Source of the DNA: Casp-actino8 sp001510455
GTDB lineage: Bacteria; Actinomycetota; Acidimicrobiia; Acidimicrobiales; Ilumatobacteraceae
Reading direction: 5' to 3'
DNA length: 64,000 nt
Assembly (NCBI GenBank): GCA_027592035.1
Contig: JAQCIK010000002.1
Location: 1-64,000, forward strand
Below are positions 33,857-43,264 of this stretch, piece by piece. Every line of letters begins with the position of its first letter. The stretch's first letter is position 1. The notes beneath the pieces are model-generated. The model was not told the DNA's origin and searched no databases. It saw nothing but the letters and a program-made list of their open reading frames with translations. The position numbers and the translations under genes were made by a program.

Positions 33857-34650
33857 GATGCCTCGAGAAAGCGGCGAAGGCCCTGCGCGCAGCGCGCCAC
33901 GTGTTCTTCGGGTGACGCCCAACCAGCTGTTGACGGTGCTTCGACCGACCACGGCACGTCGGATCCAGAGGCGCGCACGATGTCGAGAATCTCGGCGACC
34001 CGCATTTCGCCATCGCCGGGAGCGAGGCGATTGGCCAGGCAATCGGTGTAGTAGTCCGGATGGGCGGGCTCGATGCTTCCATCGTTGACCTGCACTCCTG
34101 TGATCAGTTCACCAGGAATGCGCGACAACTCGTCGAGATCGCGCGAACCGCGCTCGACGTGCCAGACGTCGACACAGATCCCACCGTTCGCGCGTCCGGC
34201 ATCCTCGACGATGCGACGTGAGTCCCCGGCCGTGACGATGTCGGTGAAAGGAACGAACTCGAGTCCAACCACCAGCCCGTGATCGGCAGCCCGATCGCAC
34301 AGATTCCCGAAGGCCCGCGCCGCCTGGTCTCGTTCACCAGCCGACCCGATCACCTGTAGATAGCGGCAACCGAAGGCGTCGGCCAACCTCCACGCCGCCG
34401 CTTCCCACTCCGCAGCACGCTCGCCACCCTCCCCGTCGCGACCGAGTCCGGGAATCACCTCGATTTCCGACATTCCGATTCCGTACCGGTCGAGAGATTC
34501 GGCGATACGACTCGTCGACCAACCCTCGCTTTCGAGTCGAAGGAAGTGGCCGACGAAGAGACCGATGCTCCCGAATCCGTTCTCGGCGGCCAGTCGGATT
34601 CGATCGTCGATCGGATGCCACCGATCCAGAGTGAAATGACTGAGGACCAT
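33853..34650 (-). CDS. Sugar phosphate isomerase/epimerase-like TIM-barrel protein
   Basis: This is a 265-aa AP-endonuclease-2-type TIM barrel from the ATG at 34650. Segments are RIRLAAENGFGSIGLFVGH, GLVVGLEFVPF (metal-ligand Glu), GGICVDVWHVERG (His) and WSVEAPS (Glu). Family members isomerise or dehydrate sugars and inositols (IolE/IolI-like), with a metal bound by His, Glu and Asp. The frame upstream of 34650 overlaps the promoter region of the divergent SDR and is not conserved-looking. It is coupled to the mycothiol-type gene. Confidence 0.83.
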   Translation of the reverse strand: MVLSHFTLDRWHPIDDRIRLAAENGFGSIGLFVGHFLRLESEGWSTSRIAESLDRYGIGMSEIEVIPGLGRDGEGGERAAEWEAAAWRLADAFGCRYLQVIGSAGERDQAARAFGNLCDRAADHGLVVGLEFVPFTDIVTAGDSRRIVEDAGRANGGICVDVWHVERGSRDLDELSRIPGELITGVQVNDGSIEPAHPDYYTDCLANRLAPGDGEMRVAEILDIVRASGSDVPWSVEAPSTAGWASPEEHVARCAQGLRRFLEAS

Positions 34651-34694
34651 GCGGTCCCGAGTCGACGCGTTTCGATCGTCATCGGCCACCGACC

Positions 34695-34700
34695 TAGTGT
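34695..34700 (+). promoter_or_regulatory. Candidate -10 box TAGTGT for the SDR at 34751
   Basis: TAGTGT is 50 nt before the ATG at 34751 and between divergent genes. The resulting leader would include AAAGGGGGA directly before the start. No -35 is clear. Confidence 0.45.
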
Positions 34701-34750
34701 TCCATATCGAACGGACACTCGAGAACGAGGCCGTCCGTCGCAAAGGGGGA

Positions 34751-35584
34751 ATGATGAGTCGTCTCGAAGGCAAGGTCGCCGTCGTCACCGGTGGCGCGAG
34801 CGGAATCGGCGAGGGCACGGTCCTCAGATTCGTCGAAGAGGGCGCTCGTGTCGTTGTCGCCGACCTCCAGGAGGATGCCGGGCGCGCTCTCGTCGAGCGA
34901 CTCGGGAGCGTGGCGACGTTCGTCCGCACCGACGTGACACGCGAAGAAGACGTCGCCGCAGCGGTCGACGCAGCGGTCTCTCACTTCGGACGCCTCGACA
35001 TCATGTTCAACAATGCCGGCATCGTCGGAGCCATCGGTCGCATCGCCGACACCGACTCCGATCAATGGAACCGGACCGTGGCCGTCCTCGTGAACGGGGT
35101 CTTCTACGGCATGAAGCACGCGGCGCGGGTGATGGTGCCTCAGGGTTCGGGAGCCATCGTGTCCACTTCGAGCACCGCGGGAATCCTCGGCGGTCTCGGC
35201 CCCCACTGCTACACGGCGTGCAAGCACGCCGTGATCGGGTTGACGAAGTCCGTCGCATCAGAATTGGCGACACACGGCATTCGGGTGAACGCCATCTCAC
35301 CGGGCAACACCGTGACAGCGATGACGTCAGCGGTGGTCACCGGAGACCACACTGCGATCGAAGCCGTCACTCAGCACATTGCCGCCGGATCTCTGCTCGG
35401 TATTCCTGGCCTACCGGTCGACATCGCGAACGCCGCTGTGTACCTCGCGAGTGAGGAATCGCGTTACGTGACGGGGCATACCTTGGTCGTCGACGCCGGC
35501 CAGACGACTCTCGGGGGAAACGGTCGTTTCCACCAGCAGAAGTCGGCCCTGGTCCGAGAGGCCGGCATCCGCGAGACGGCCTGA
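34751..35584 (+). CDS. Short-chain dehydrogenase/reductase
   Basis: This is a 277-aa SDR from the ATG at 34751; the next codon but one, ATG 34754, sits better relative to AAAGGGGGA and may be the real start. It has TGGASGIGEG, NNAGIV, Ser in VSTSSTAG, and Y-x3-K in YTACK. A short C-terminal extension follows GGNGRFHQQKSALV. It is a single plus-strand gene converging with a zinc alcohol dehydrogenase 1 nt away. Substrate unknown. Confidence 0.92.
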   Translation: MMSRLEGKVAVVTGGASGIGEGTVLRFVEEGARVVVADLQEDAGRALVERLGSVATFVRTDVTREEDVAAAVDAAVSHFGRLDIMFNNAGIVGAIGRIADTDSDQWNRTVAVLVNGVFYGMKHAARVMVPQGSGAIVSTSSTAGILGGLGPHCYTACKHAVIGLTKSVASELATHGIRVNAISPGNTVTAMTSAVVTGDHTAIEAVTQHIAAGSLLGIPGLPVDIANAAVYLASEESRYVTGHTLVVDAGQTTLGGNGRFHQQKSALVREAGIRETA

Positions 35585-35585
35585 C

Positions 35586-36620
35586 TCAACGTCGAGGGTC
35601 GACCAGCACCTTGGTCTCCGTCGACGAGCCACTGGCGAGCGAGGTCAACGTGTCGGAGAGCTGGTCGAGAGAAATCGTGGAGGAATGCATCGGTTCGGTG
35701 CGAAATCGGCCGTCGGCGATCATGCTCATCGACATCTCGAACTCATCTCGCGTGTAAGCGAGAGCCGACGTCACCGAGATTTCCTTGACGAGCCAGGTTC
35801 CGGTCTCGATGGGCGCCGGCTCGTCGGCCAGACCGATCAGACACAACGAGCCACCACGTCGAGCGAAGTTCACTGCGCTCTGGACCGCGAAGGATCGACC
35901 GACGCACTCGTAGACGATGTCGGCTCCGAGACCGTGGGTCAGAGAGCCCATGAGGCCATCGGCATCGGACCCCGGGGCCACGGCGTGGTGAGCACCGAGT
36001 TCGAGCGCCAACTGTCGTCGGGACTCGTTGGGCTCGACGACCACGACCACCCCAGCGCCGGCCGCCCGAACCCACTGCAAAGTACCGAGCCCGATCGGAC
36101 CGGCGCCCTGCACGACCGCGACGTCACCGAGTCGGACGTTGCTCCGACGAACGGCGTGATACGCCACCGTCGCCGGCTCGACCTGAGCCGCTTGATCGTC
36201 GGTCAGTCGCGCATCGGCACGAAGCACACGGTCTTCGGACACGGCGATTCGAGGCGCGAAACCGCCATGGGCTGGGGCCAGTGGATCGCGGCCCACAGCC
36301 GACATGAACGCGACCTGACAGTGATCGCTCTGGCCCGCTCGGCACGCTGCACAGCGACCACATGAGGGGGCCACAGCCACGACGACTCGATCCCCTTCCT
36401 CGACCGAGCGGACGGCTGTTCCACGAGCCGACACCACTCCCACCCATTCGTGTCCGCAGATGGCTGGGTTGTACGGATGTCCGGATTGGAAAGCATGGAC
36501 GTCGGTTCCGCAGATGCCACACAACGCGATGTCGACGACCACTCCACGATCGGCTGGTTCGGGATCGGGGAAGTCGATCAACTCCACTGTGCCGCGTCCA
36601 GTGATCAGCGCCGCTTGCAT
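35586..36620 (-). CDS. Zinc-dependent alcohol dehydrogenase (MDR family)
   Basis: This is a 344-aa medium-chain dehydrogenase from the ATG at 36620, with GGGAGGT upstream. The catalytic zinc ligands are C in ALCGICGTD and the GHEWVGVV His-Glu pair. The structural zinc cysteines are in CGRCAACRAGQSDHC. The Rossmann motif is VVQGAGPIGLGTLQW. It oxidises an alcohol with NAD(P), cytosolic. It is convergent with the SDR and divergent from an ABM gene. Confidence 0.92.
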   Translation of the reverse strand: MQAALITGRGTVELIDFPDPEPADRGVVVDIALCGICGTDVHAFQSGHPYNPAICGHEWVGVVSARGTAVRSVEEGDRVVVAVAPSCGRCAACRAGQSDHCQVAFMSAVGRDPLAPAHGGFAPRIAVSEDRVLRADARLTDDQAAQVEPATVAYHAVRRSNVRLGDVAVVQGAGPIGLGTLQWVRAAGAGVVVVVEPNESRRQLALELGAHHAVAPGSDADGLMGSLTHGLGADIVYECVGRSFAVQSAVNFARRGGSLCLIGLADEPAPIETGTWLVKEISVTSALAYTRDEFEMSMSMIADGRFRTEPMHSSTISLDQLSDTLTSLASGSSTETKVLVDPRR

Positions 36621-36648
36621 GAGACCTCCCCGATTCGCTCGACACCGA

Positions 36649-36654
36649 AGCGTA
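36649..36654 (-). promoter_or_regulatory. Candidate -10 box TACGCT for the alcohol dehydrogenase
   Basis: TACGCT on the minus strand is 28 nt before the ATG at 36620. It lies 14 bp from the outward-facing TAGGCT box at 36669, so the two divergent promoters would overlap and might compete. Confidence 0.4.
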
Positions 36655-36668
36655 GGCCATGGCCGACC

Positions 36669-36674
36669 TAGGCT
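36669..36674 (+). promoter_or_regulatory. Candidate -10 box TAGGCT for the ABM gene
   Basis: TAGGCT is 29 nt before the ATG at 36704 and is followed by an ACGAGGGGGAAAC ribosome-binding site. It is the divergent partner of the TACGCT box at 36649. Confidence 0.4.
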
Positions 36675-36703
36675 CTGCGTGTCACCGACAACGAGGGGGA
36701 AAC

Positions 36704-37051
36704 ATGGCACTCATCGCCATCGAAGCTGCGATCCGCATCAGCGATCCGAGCCGACGCGACGCGGCCGTCGAAGCATCGATTCCGTTCCAGAAGGGAACAC
36801 GAGACGACGAACCCGGGTGTCTGGTCTACTGCTTCGCCGCCGATCCGGTGGAGCCCGATCTGATCCAGGTCTACGAGTTGTGGCAAGACGAAGAGACGCT
36901 CGCCGCGCACTTCGACCACCCGAACTATCACGGGATGCGCGAAATGCTCGGCTCGTTCGGTCTGAAGTCGGCCGAGAGCCGCAAACATCGCATCGATGCC
37001 ACGGCGCCCGTGTACGGTCCCGACTTCAAGGCCCGAGCCACTTTCGACTGA
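36704..37051 (+). CDS. ABM-domain (putative quinol monooxygenase-like) protein
   Basis: This is a 115-aa ferredoxin-like-fold protein from the ATG at 36704, with GAGGGGGA 4 nt upstream. It has the ABM pattern EAAIRISDPSRRDAAVEAS, EPGCLVYCFAADPVEPDLIQVYELWQDEETLAAHFDHPNY. YELW...HF is typical of YgiN/quinol-monooxygenase-like members. It is a monocistronic plus-strand unit between the ADH and an acyl-CoA synthetase. Likely a small oxygenase or stress-related protein; function unproven. Confidence 0.87.
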   Translation: MALIAIEAAIRISDPSRRDAAVEASIPFQKGTRDDEPGCLVYCFAADPVEPDLIQVYELWQDEETLAAHFDHPNYHGMREMLGSFGLKSAESRKHRIDATAPVYGPDFKARATFD

Positions 37052-37054
37052 ACG

Positions 37055-38677
37055 TCAACGCGACGCAAGTTCGCGAGCCCACCGATAATCGGCTTTTCCC
37101 GAGGGACTTCGGTACACCTCGTCGACGAACACGACGCGTCGAGGAGCCTTGTAGTCAGCGATCGAGTTCCTGACGTGATCGACGATCATGCTGTCGTCGA
37201 TCGCCGAACCCGGTCGTTTGGCCACCACCAAGGCCACGATCTCTCCGAAACGTTCATCAGGAACGCCAACGGCCACGCAGTCGATCACGTCGACGTGTGA
37301 GCGCGCCGCAACTTCGACCTCCTCGGGATAGATCTTCTCGCCACCCGAATTGATGCACACCGAACCTCGTCCGAGGAGATGGACGGTTCCGTCGGCATCG
37401 ATGACCGCGTAGTCACCCGGCACCGAATACCGAACTCCGTCGATCGTCCGGAACGTCGACTCCGTCTTGACCGGATCGCCGAAGTAACCCTCCGGCATCG
37501 AACCCGAGGCGGCCAGAACCCCCGATCGACCCGATCCGAAGGGGATCTCGTCCCAGGTCGTGTCGTCGAACAGGACGGTCGCCGGCGTCGCCGAGAATTT
37601 CGCCGTGTCGGCGGGGTCCTGGCCCGGCATGGTCATGGACACCGCGAAGGGCCCACCCTCGGACGCACCGATCATGTCGAGGATCACTGCGTTCGAGGCT
37701 CGTCGCATCAGGGCACGCTTCGACTCGGCCGACATGGTGGCTCCGGTGGAGACGATCCGACCCAGAGACGACAAGTCGTAGTGACTCCCCTCTCCTTCGA
37801 CTCGTTCGAGTTCGGCGATCAGTGGACGGGCGAACGCGTCACCAACGATCGAGAGCTGCGAGACCTTCTCGCGTTCCACCAGAGCGAGGAGTTCGGAGGG
37901 AGCGAATCGGCGCCCGGACAGCAGAACCACCGTCCCCCCGAGAACGAAGGTCGAAAAGGCGAGGAACATCGCCGTCCCGTGCATGAGCGGCGGAGCCGTC
38001 ATGTTGACGGGCCCGCGTCCGGAGTCATGAAGCTCGACGGCGACGCGAGCCACCTCTTCGGGAGTCGACGGCACGTCGAGACCGAGACTGGCATAGCCCG
38101 TGAAGGCGAGAGCTCCGAAGAGGCCACGATGACTCCAAACGACTCCCTTCGGGAGACCGGTCGTTCCACCGGTGTACAAGAGCAACGAATCGCTCCCGGA
38201 TCGTTCGATACGAGCCATCGGCTCGTGCGAACCGATGAGTGACTCGTATTCGGCAACGGCTCCCGAAACTTCTCCCCCGTCGTCGACCTCGATCAGACAT
38301 GTCAGATCGGGCAGCGACCGTCGCGCCTCCTCGACGACGGCACGAAATGATCGGTGGTACACCAGGGCCTTGGCCCCCGAATCGGACAGCACGTGAACGA
38401 TTTCAGGCGCCTTGTAGCGATAGTTCACGTTCACCGTGCTGGCTCGCACCTTGAAAGCCGCGTACGCCGATTCGAGGTACTCGGGGCAGTTGAACATCAG
38501 CTGTCCGACTTTGTCGTCGACGCCGACACCAGCCGACGACAGCGCCGCCGCCAGACGGGCCGCCCTTTCGTCGAGATTCCGCCATGTGATGCGCTCGTCG
38601 CCGATCACGACCGCCACGTGCTCTGGTTGCGCATCGGCGAGCGCTTCCCACAGCGTGGCCCAATTGGCATCGAGCAC
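37055..38677 (-). CDS. Acyl-CoA synthetase (AMP-forming)
   Basis: This is a 540-aa ANL ligase. The GTG at 38677 is 1 nt after the Rieske stop and has AGGAACC 5-6 nt upstream; an ATG at 38728 would overlap the Rieske gene. Motifs are LLLYTGGTTGLPKG, LDMIGASEGGPF, the hinge HLLGRGSVCINSGGEKIYPEEVE and the A10 Lys in SPSGKADYRWARELA. It is a paralogue of the 40121 synthetase, and both flank the same Rieske gene. Substrate unknown. Confidence 0.93.
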   Translation of the reverse strand: MLDANWATLWEALADAQPEHVAVVIGDERITWRNLDERAARLAAALSSAGVGVDDKVGQLMFNCPEYLESAYAAFKVRASTVNVNYRYKAPEIVHVLSDSGAKALVYHRSFRAVVEEARRSLPDLTCLIEVDDGGEVSGAVAEYESLIGSHEPMARIERSGSDSLLLYTGGTTGLPKGVVWSHRGLFGALAFTGYASLGLDVPSTPEEVARVAVELHDSGRGPVNMTAPPLMHGTAMFLAFSTFVLGGTVVLLSGRRFAPSELLALVEREKVSQLSIVGDAFARPLIAELERVEGEGSHYDLSSLGRIVSTGATMSAESKRALMRRASNAVILDMIGASEGGPFAVSMTMPGQDPADTAKFSATPATVLFDDTTWDEIPFGSGRSGVLAASGSMPEGYFGDPVKTESTFRTIDGVRYSVPGDYAVIDADGTVHLLGRGSVCINSGGEKIYPEEVEVAARSHVDVIDCVAVGVPDERFGEIVALVVAKRPGSAIDDSMIVDHVRNSIADYKAPRRVVFVDEVYRSPSGKADYRWARELASR

Positions 38678-38678
38678 G

Positions 38679-40124
38679 TCAGGGTTCCTGAACGACGAAA
38701 GGCTCGAGTTCCGAAAGTTCCCGACCATCGGCGACGAGACCCGCTCGAATGGTGTCGTCGATATGGCGATGGATGAGACGCATACGGGCCTCTTGATAAA
38801 CGCCGAACTTCACGCCTTTCGCGGCTCGCTTGGCTGACATCTTGAGACCCAGCTGAACTCGCGGCAGATTGGCCATGTCCTGTTCGAACACGTCGGCGAG
38901 ACCACCCATACCCTCGGCCTCGTGCCAGTTCTGCTCGAGGCGGAGGTGTTGCACGGGGGCCGGCTCGGGTCGCGTCGCACCATCGGGTACTGGCATCATG
39001 CGGATGACATCCATGTAGCACGTATCCGGCGTCGGACCCGGTCGCCAGCGATACACGAGTGACTGCCCGACACCGGCCCACGGCGCAAAGGCTGGGAACA
39101 GGTGGTAGAGGTGCGCGTCCAACATCTCCGAATCCGACACCGTCGACAGATCGACCTTGAAGATGGGGGCCATCACCGAGCGGAACACCTCGGCAACCAC
39201 TTCACGAGCAGATTTGCCCTCGGGCACCGGAACCGCACCCGCTGACGATCGAGCCGAGAAAGCGAGATAAGCGTCGGCAACCTGCTGTTCGCTCAACGGA
39301 CCGAGGTGCGGACTCTGAACTCCGAAACCATTGACGAAACGGGTGACGAAAGGGGACTCTTCCCAGATCGAGTACTCGCTGTTGGCGTCTCCGGCGAACT
39401 CGAGAATCTGTGGATGTGTGGCGATGACGTGATAGCCCTCGGCGAAGGCCTCCATGCACACCTTCCAGTTGGCTGGAACTTCCTTGACGGCATGGAACGC
39501 CTTGTAGCGATCCGCCATCGAGAAGTCCCGATCGAAGTGTTCGACCAATTTCTTCGCGACTTCGTTGAATGGCGCCGCTTGCGGATCGAGATTCACGAAG
39601 ACGAATCCGCACCACTCCGCCACCTGCGCTTCCGGGAGACACGAATCGTCTCGGCCCCACACCTGCGGGAAGTCCCACTCGGCCGGGAGCTCGACGAGGT
39701 GTCCGTCGAGGTCCCAACGCCATCCGTGAAAAGGACACCTGAACGATGCGACACGTCCGTCTTCGGTCCGTAACTTCGTACCTCGGTGCAGACAGGAGTT
39801 GTGGAAAGCCTTGATCGAGCCTTCCTTGGTGCGAACCACGATCACCGACTGGTCGGCGACGTCGTAGACGACGTGGTCGCCTGGTTGCGAGATCTCGTCG
39901 ACGTGGCAGGCCATCTGCCAAGTGCACGTCCACATGTATTCGTTTTCGAGCGCTGCGAAGACCGCGCTCGTGTAGCGGTTCTTCGGAATGTCGAAACTTC
40001 CTTGGGCCACGTACGAGTTGTCGAGGAGCGACGCCGGGACCGAGCGGGTGTCGGCGGCGAGCAAGTCCTGAACGCTCGGACCGGAACTACGAGCCCGACC
40101 GATCGAATCGTCGATCGCGGTCAC
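38679..40124 (-). CDS. Rieske non-haem iron oxygenase alpha subunit
   Basis: This 481-aa protein has the Rieske cluster C111-x-H113 and C130-x2-H133 (CLHRGT, CPFHGW). The iron site motif is EAFAEGYHVIATHPQ. It is longer than the 417-aa Rieske gene at 21893 and close in layout to the 454-aa one at 41900. The ATG overlaps the acyl-CoA synthetase stop at 40121-40124 (ATGA). It sits between two acyl-CoA synthetases in one operon. No beta subunit, ferredoxin or reductase is present. Substrate unknown. Confidence 0.93.
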   Translation of the reverse strand: MTAIDDSIGRARSSGPSVQDLLAADTRSVPASLLDNSYVAQGSFDIPKNRYTSAVFAALENEYMWTCTWQMACHVDEISQPGDHVVYDVADQSVIVVRTKEGSIKAFHNSCLHRGTKLRTEDGRVASFRCPFHGWRWDLDGHLVELPAEWDFPQVWGRDDSCLPEAQVAEWCGFVFVNLDPQAAPFNEVAKKLVEHFDRDFSMADRYKAFHAVKEVPANWKVCMEAFAEGYHVIATHPQILEFAGDANSEYSIWEESPFVTRFVNGFGVQSPHLGPLSEQQVADAYLAFSARSSAGAVPVPEGKSAREVVAEVFRSVMAPIFKVDLSTVSDSEMLDAHLYHLFPAFAPWAGVGQSLVYRWRPGPTPDTCYMDVIRMMPVPDGATRPEPAPVQHLRLEQNWHEAEGMGGLADVFEQDMANLPRVQLGLKMSAKRAAKGVKFGVYQEARMRLIHRHIDDTIRAGLVADGRELSELEPFVVQEP

Positions 40125-41758
40125 GATGCACCGCCGAATTCGGCCTCGAACAAGGACTTGGCCGTCTTGTAGTCGGCTTTTCCGTTTGGCGCACGGGGCA
40201 CGAGGTCGACCACGAGGAGCTGTTTTGGAACCTTGTAACTCGACAACTTGGTCTTGGTGAAAGCGATGACGTCGTCACCCGACACATCGGTCGTGCCCGA
40301 TGACCGCGATGCGACTCCGACGACTCGCTGACCGAACTTGTCGTCGGGAACACCGAAAACCAGACAGTCGGCGATCGACGGGTGAGTCTTCACCGCTTCT
40401 TCGACCTCCTCGGGGAAGATCTTTTCGCCGGCCGAGTTGATGCAGTTCGAACCACGTCCGAGCAACGTGATCGATCCATCGGCTTCGACCATCGCCATGT
40501 CGCCCGGGAAGCTGTACCGAACTCCGTTCACTTCACGGAACGTGCGCGCCGACTTCTCGGCATCCTTGTAGTAACCGAGTGGAACATTCGGCCCACTGAC
40601 GGCGACGATACCGACGACACCTGAACCGGGCTCGACTTCGGTGTCGTCGGGCGCGAACACCTTGGTATTGGGCATGGCTCCGAACTTCGCCGTCGAGTCG
40701 ACGTTGTCCTTGGTGGCCATGGTCTGAGCCATACCACCTTCACTCGAGCCGAGGATGTCCATCACCACCGCGGTCGGCATGTGTTCGAAGACCCCGGCCT
40801 TCACATCGGACGAGAACATCGCTCCCGTCGACACGATCGTGGTGACCGACGAAGTGTCGTAGGGCGTTCCCGAGTCGGCCTTCTCACGGAGCGCGTTCAT
40901 CATGGGTCGTGCGAAAGCGTCACCCACGATGACGAGTGTCGCCACCCGATGCTTCTCGATCACCCGGAACATCTCGTGAGCGTCGAAGGATCGCCCTTCC
41001 AGAAGAACGACCTTGCCGGCCATCAGGTGTGGCAGCAACGCGCCGAGCCAGACTCCGGTTCCGTGCATCAAGGGACAGGCCGGTATCGCCACCGGCTGGC
41101 CCATCGCCGAATGGACGACCGATGCAGTTCCCACGACTTCGGCGACTGATTCGAAGGGCCCACGCCCCATGGGTCCGGTGTAGAAGCCGAGAAATCCTTC
41201 CGTGAACGGTCCCGTCTCGTACATCACGCCCTTGGGCATACCGGTGGTACCGCCGGTGTAGAGCATGTAGACGTCGGAAGGATCTCGTGCGATGCGCGGT
41301 GCCGGTTCGTGCGATGCGATCACGTCGTCCCACGCCACGGCACCGGGGACACCGGCCGAAGGGCCGTCGGGAACCTCGATGAGAAGCTTGAGTTTCGGGA
41401 GCCTGTCCTTCACGCGCCCGATGCGATCACCCAAGCTCGAATGAAAGACAACTGCTTCGCAATCGGCGTTGTCGAGCAGATACCAGAGTTCGTCGTCCAG
41501 ATATCGATAGTTCACGTTCACGGGAGTCACGCGTGACTTGAACGCCGCGAGTTGTGTGATCAGGTACTCGGGGCAGTTGTACATGAACATGCCGACCTTC
41601 GCATCGAGACCCATCCCGACCGAGGCATACGCCGATGCCAACCGGGCCGACGACGACTCGAACTCCGACCAGCTCGTCTCTCGCTCTCCACACACGATCG
41701 CCGTGGCGTCGGGCATGGCATCCGCATGAGCCTCGAAAATGTCGGCGAAATGAATCAT
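40121..41758 (-). CDS. Acyl-CoA synthetase (AMP-forming)
   Basis: This 545-aa ANL ligase starts with MIHFADIFEAHADAMPD. It has YMLYTGGTTGMPKG, VMDILGSSEGGMAQ, LLGRGSNCINSAGEKIFPEEVE, and the A10 Lys in PNGKADYKTAKSLF. It is clearly a paralogue of the 37055 gene, sharing the MYNCPEYL and NVNYRY-type segments. It is first in the minus-strand operon with the Rieske oxygenase and the second ligase. A GGGGGGGAGACGAG stretch precedes the ATG. The divergent Rieske gene starts 141 nt away. Confidence 0.93.
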   Translation of the reverse strand: MIHFADIFEAHADAMPDATAIVCGERETSWSEFESSSARLASAYASVGMGLDAKVGMFMYNCPEYLITQLAAFKSRVTPVNVNYRYLDDELWYLLDNADCEAVVFHSSLGDRIGRVKDRLPKLKLLIEVPDGPSAGVPGAVAWDDVIASHEPAPRIARDPSDVYMLYTGGTTGMPKGVMYETGPFTEGFLGFYTGPMGRGPFESVAEVVGTASVVHSAMGQPVAIPACPLMHGTGVWLGALLPHLMAGKVVLLEGRSFDAHEMFRVIEKHRVATLVIVGDAFARPMMNALREKADSGTPYDTSSVTTIVSTGAMFSSDVKAGVFEHMPTAVVMDILGSSEGGMAQTMATKDNVDSTAKFGAMPNTKVFAPDDTEVEPGSGVVGIVAVSGPNVPLGYYKDAEKSARTFREVNGVRYSFPGDMAMVEADGSITLLGRGSNCINSAGEKIFPEEVEEAVKTHPSIADCLVFGVPDDKFGQRVVGVASRSSGTTDVSGDDVIAFTKTKLSSYKVPKQLLVVDLVPRAPNGKADYKTAKSLFEAEFGGAS

Positions 41759-41849
41759 CTCGTCTCCCCCCCGGTTCGTTTCTTCGGATCACGTCCGGCG
41801 CACGAGAACGGCCATCCCCCGGCCGCTCACTCCGAACGTCGCGCCCCAA

Positions 41850-41855
41850 AGAATA
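41850..41855 (-). promoter_or_regulatory. Candidate -10 box TATTCT for the synthetase-Rieske operon
   Basis: TATTCT on the minus strand is in the 141-bp divergent gap (41759-41899), 92 nt before the ATG at 41758. The gap otherwise holds nothing I can identify. The plus-strand gene may use an AT-rich AATAAT box ending 6 nt before its ATG. Confidence 0.4.
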
Positions 41856-41899
41856 GTCGGACCCTGGACGAAAGTGATCATCCGGTCAATAATGGTTTC

Positions 41900-43264
41900 A
41901 TGACCGTTGCCGAGCCACGCAGCACCCGTTCACCTGGTCTGACGTACCAAGATCTCCTCGACACCGACACCCATCCGGTGCCCGACGTCTTGCGGTGGGA
42001 ATCTCCGCCGGCACTCGGCGACCACGACGTCCCGATCGATCGTTACGTGTCGCGCTCTTGGCACGAATTGGAGCGAGAGCGGATCTGGAAGCGGGTGTGG
42101 CAGTTCGCCTGTCGGGCCGAGCAGATACCGGATTCGGGGGATCACGTCGTTTACGACATCGCGGGTCTGTCCTACGTCGTGATTCGCCAGCCCGACGGAT
42201 CGATCAAGGCGTTCCCGAACGCCTGCTTGCACCGGGGCCGCCAACTGAAGGACTTCGACGGACATGCATCCGAGCTTCGCTGCCCCTTCCACGGCTTCTG
42301 CTGGAATCTCGACGGAACTCTCTCCGACGTTCCAGCCGACTGGGACTTCCCTCAGGTCGAGGCTCGGCGCGAGACCGACTTCTCACTACCCGAGTGTCGC
42401 GTCGGCATCTGGGCCGGTTTCGTCTTCATCAATCCCGATCGGGATTGCGAACCGTTCCACGAATTCATCGCCGGACTCGACGAGCACTTCTCGATCTGGG
42501 ATCTCGAGAACCGTTTCATCGAAGCGCACGTCACCAAGGTCATCGAGGCCAACTGGAAGGTTGCGCAGGAGGCGTTCTGCGAGGCGTACCACGTGAACGC
42601 AACGCACCCACAGATCCTCCCTTACCTGGGTGACACCAACTCGCAGGTGGACGTGTGGAAGAACTTCTCACGCGTGATCACGGCCGGACTGACGACGAGT
42701 CCACTTCTGTGGTACGAGGTGTCCGACGACGACATGCTTCGCTCGATGCTCGACGTCCGTGTCGACCAGGAGAGCCCACTCTCGGTCCCCGAGGGCCGCA
42801 CGGCTCGAGACGTCGCCGCCGAGTCGGCACGTGAACGTTGGCGTCCGATCGTCGGTGATCGCGTCGATCAGATGAGCGACGCCGAGATGATGGACAGCAT
42901 CGACTACACGGTGTTCCCGAACTTCCATCCGTGGGGTGCTTTCAACAGAATCGTCTATCGATTCCGCCCGAACGGTGACGACCATCGCTCGGCGATCATG
43001 GAAGTCATGTTCTTGTCACCGTTCTCGGGCGAACGTCCGGCGCCGGCCACTCGTCGTGACCTCGGTGTCGACGAGCCCTGGACGACCGCTCCCGAACTCG
43101 GAATGTTGGCCAAGGTCTTCGACCAGGACGTCTTCAACATGTCGAAGGTCCAACGTGGACTCGAGACGACCTCCAAGCCCGGCATCACTCTCTCGCTCTA
43201 CCAAGAGGGAAAGGTTCGCTGGCTTCATGAGCGCTTCGAACAATGGCTCGGTGACGAATCATGA
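41900..43264 (+). CDS. Rieske non-haem iron oxygenase alpha subunit
   Basis: This is a 454-aa protein from the ATG at 41900. The Rieske motif is C109-x-H111 and C128-x2-H131 (CLHRGR, CPFHGF); the iron site lies in EAFCEAYHVNATHPQ. It is a paralogue of the 38679 gene. The open frame before 41900 crosses the intergenic gap and is not Rieske-like. Its stop overlaps the next small gene (ATGA). It appears to start a plus-strand operon with the 70-aa and ThuA-like genes. Confidence 0.93.
   Translation: MTVAEPRSTRSPGLTYQDLLDTDTHPVPDVLRWESPPALGDHDVPIDRYVSRSWHELERERIWKRVWQFACRAEQIPDSGDHVVYDIAGLSYVVIRQPDGSIKAFPNACLHRGRQLKDFDGHASELRCPFHGFCWNLDGTLSDVPADWDFPQVEARRETDFSLPECRVGIWAGFVFINPDRDCEPFHEFIAGLDEHFSIWDLENRFIEAHVTKVIEANWKVAQEAFCEAYHVNATHPQILPYLGDTNSQVDVWKNFSRVITAGLTTSPLLWYEVSDDDMLRSMLDVRVDQESPLSVPEGRTARDVAAESARERWRPIVGDRVDQMSDAEMMDSIDYTVFPNFHPWGAFNRIVYRFRPNGDDHRSAIMEVMFLSPFSGERPAPATRRDLGVDEPWTTAPELGMLAKVFDQDVFNMSKVQRGLETTSKPGITLSLYQEGKVRWLHERFEQWLGDES

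Noticed and set aside
41552..41899. Upstream extension of the Rieske gene at 41900
   Set aside because: The in-frame region crosses the divergent promoter gap and overlaps the opposite-strand synthetase. The protein there has no family resemblance.
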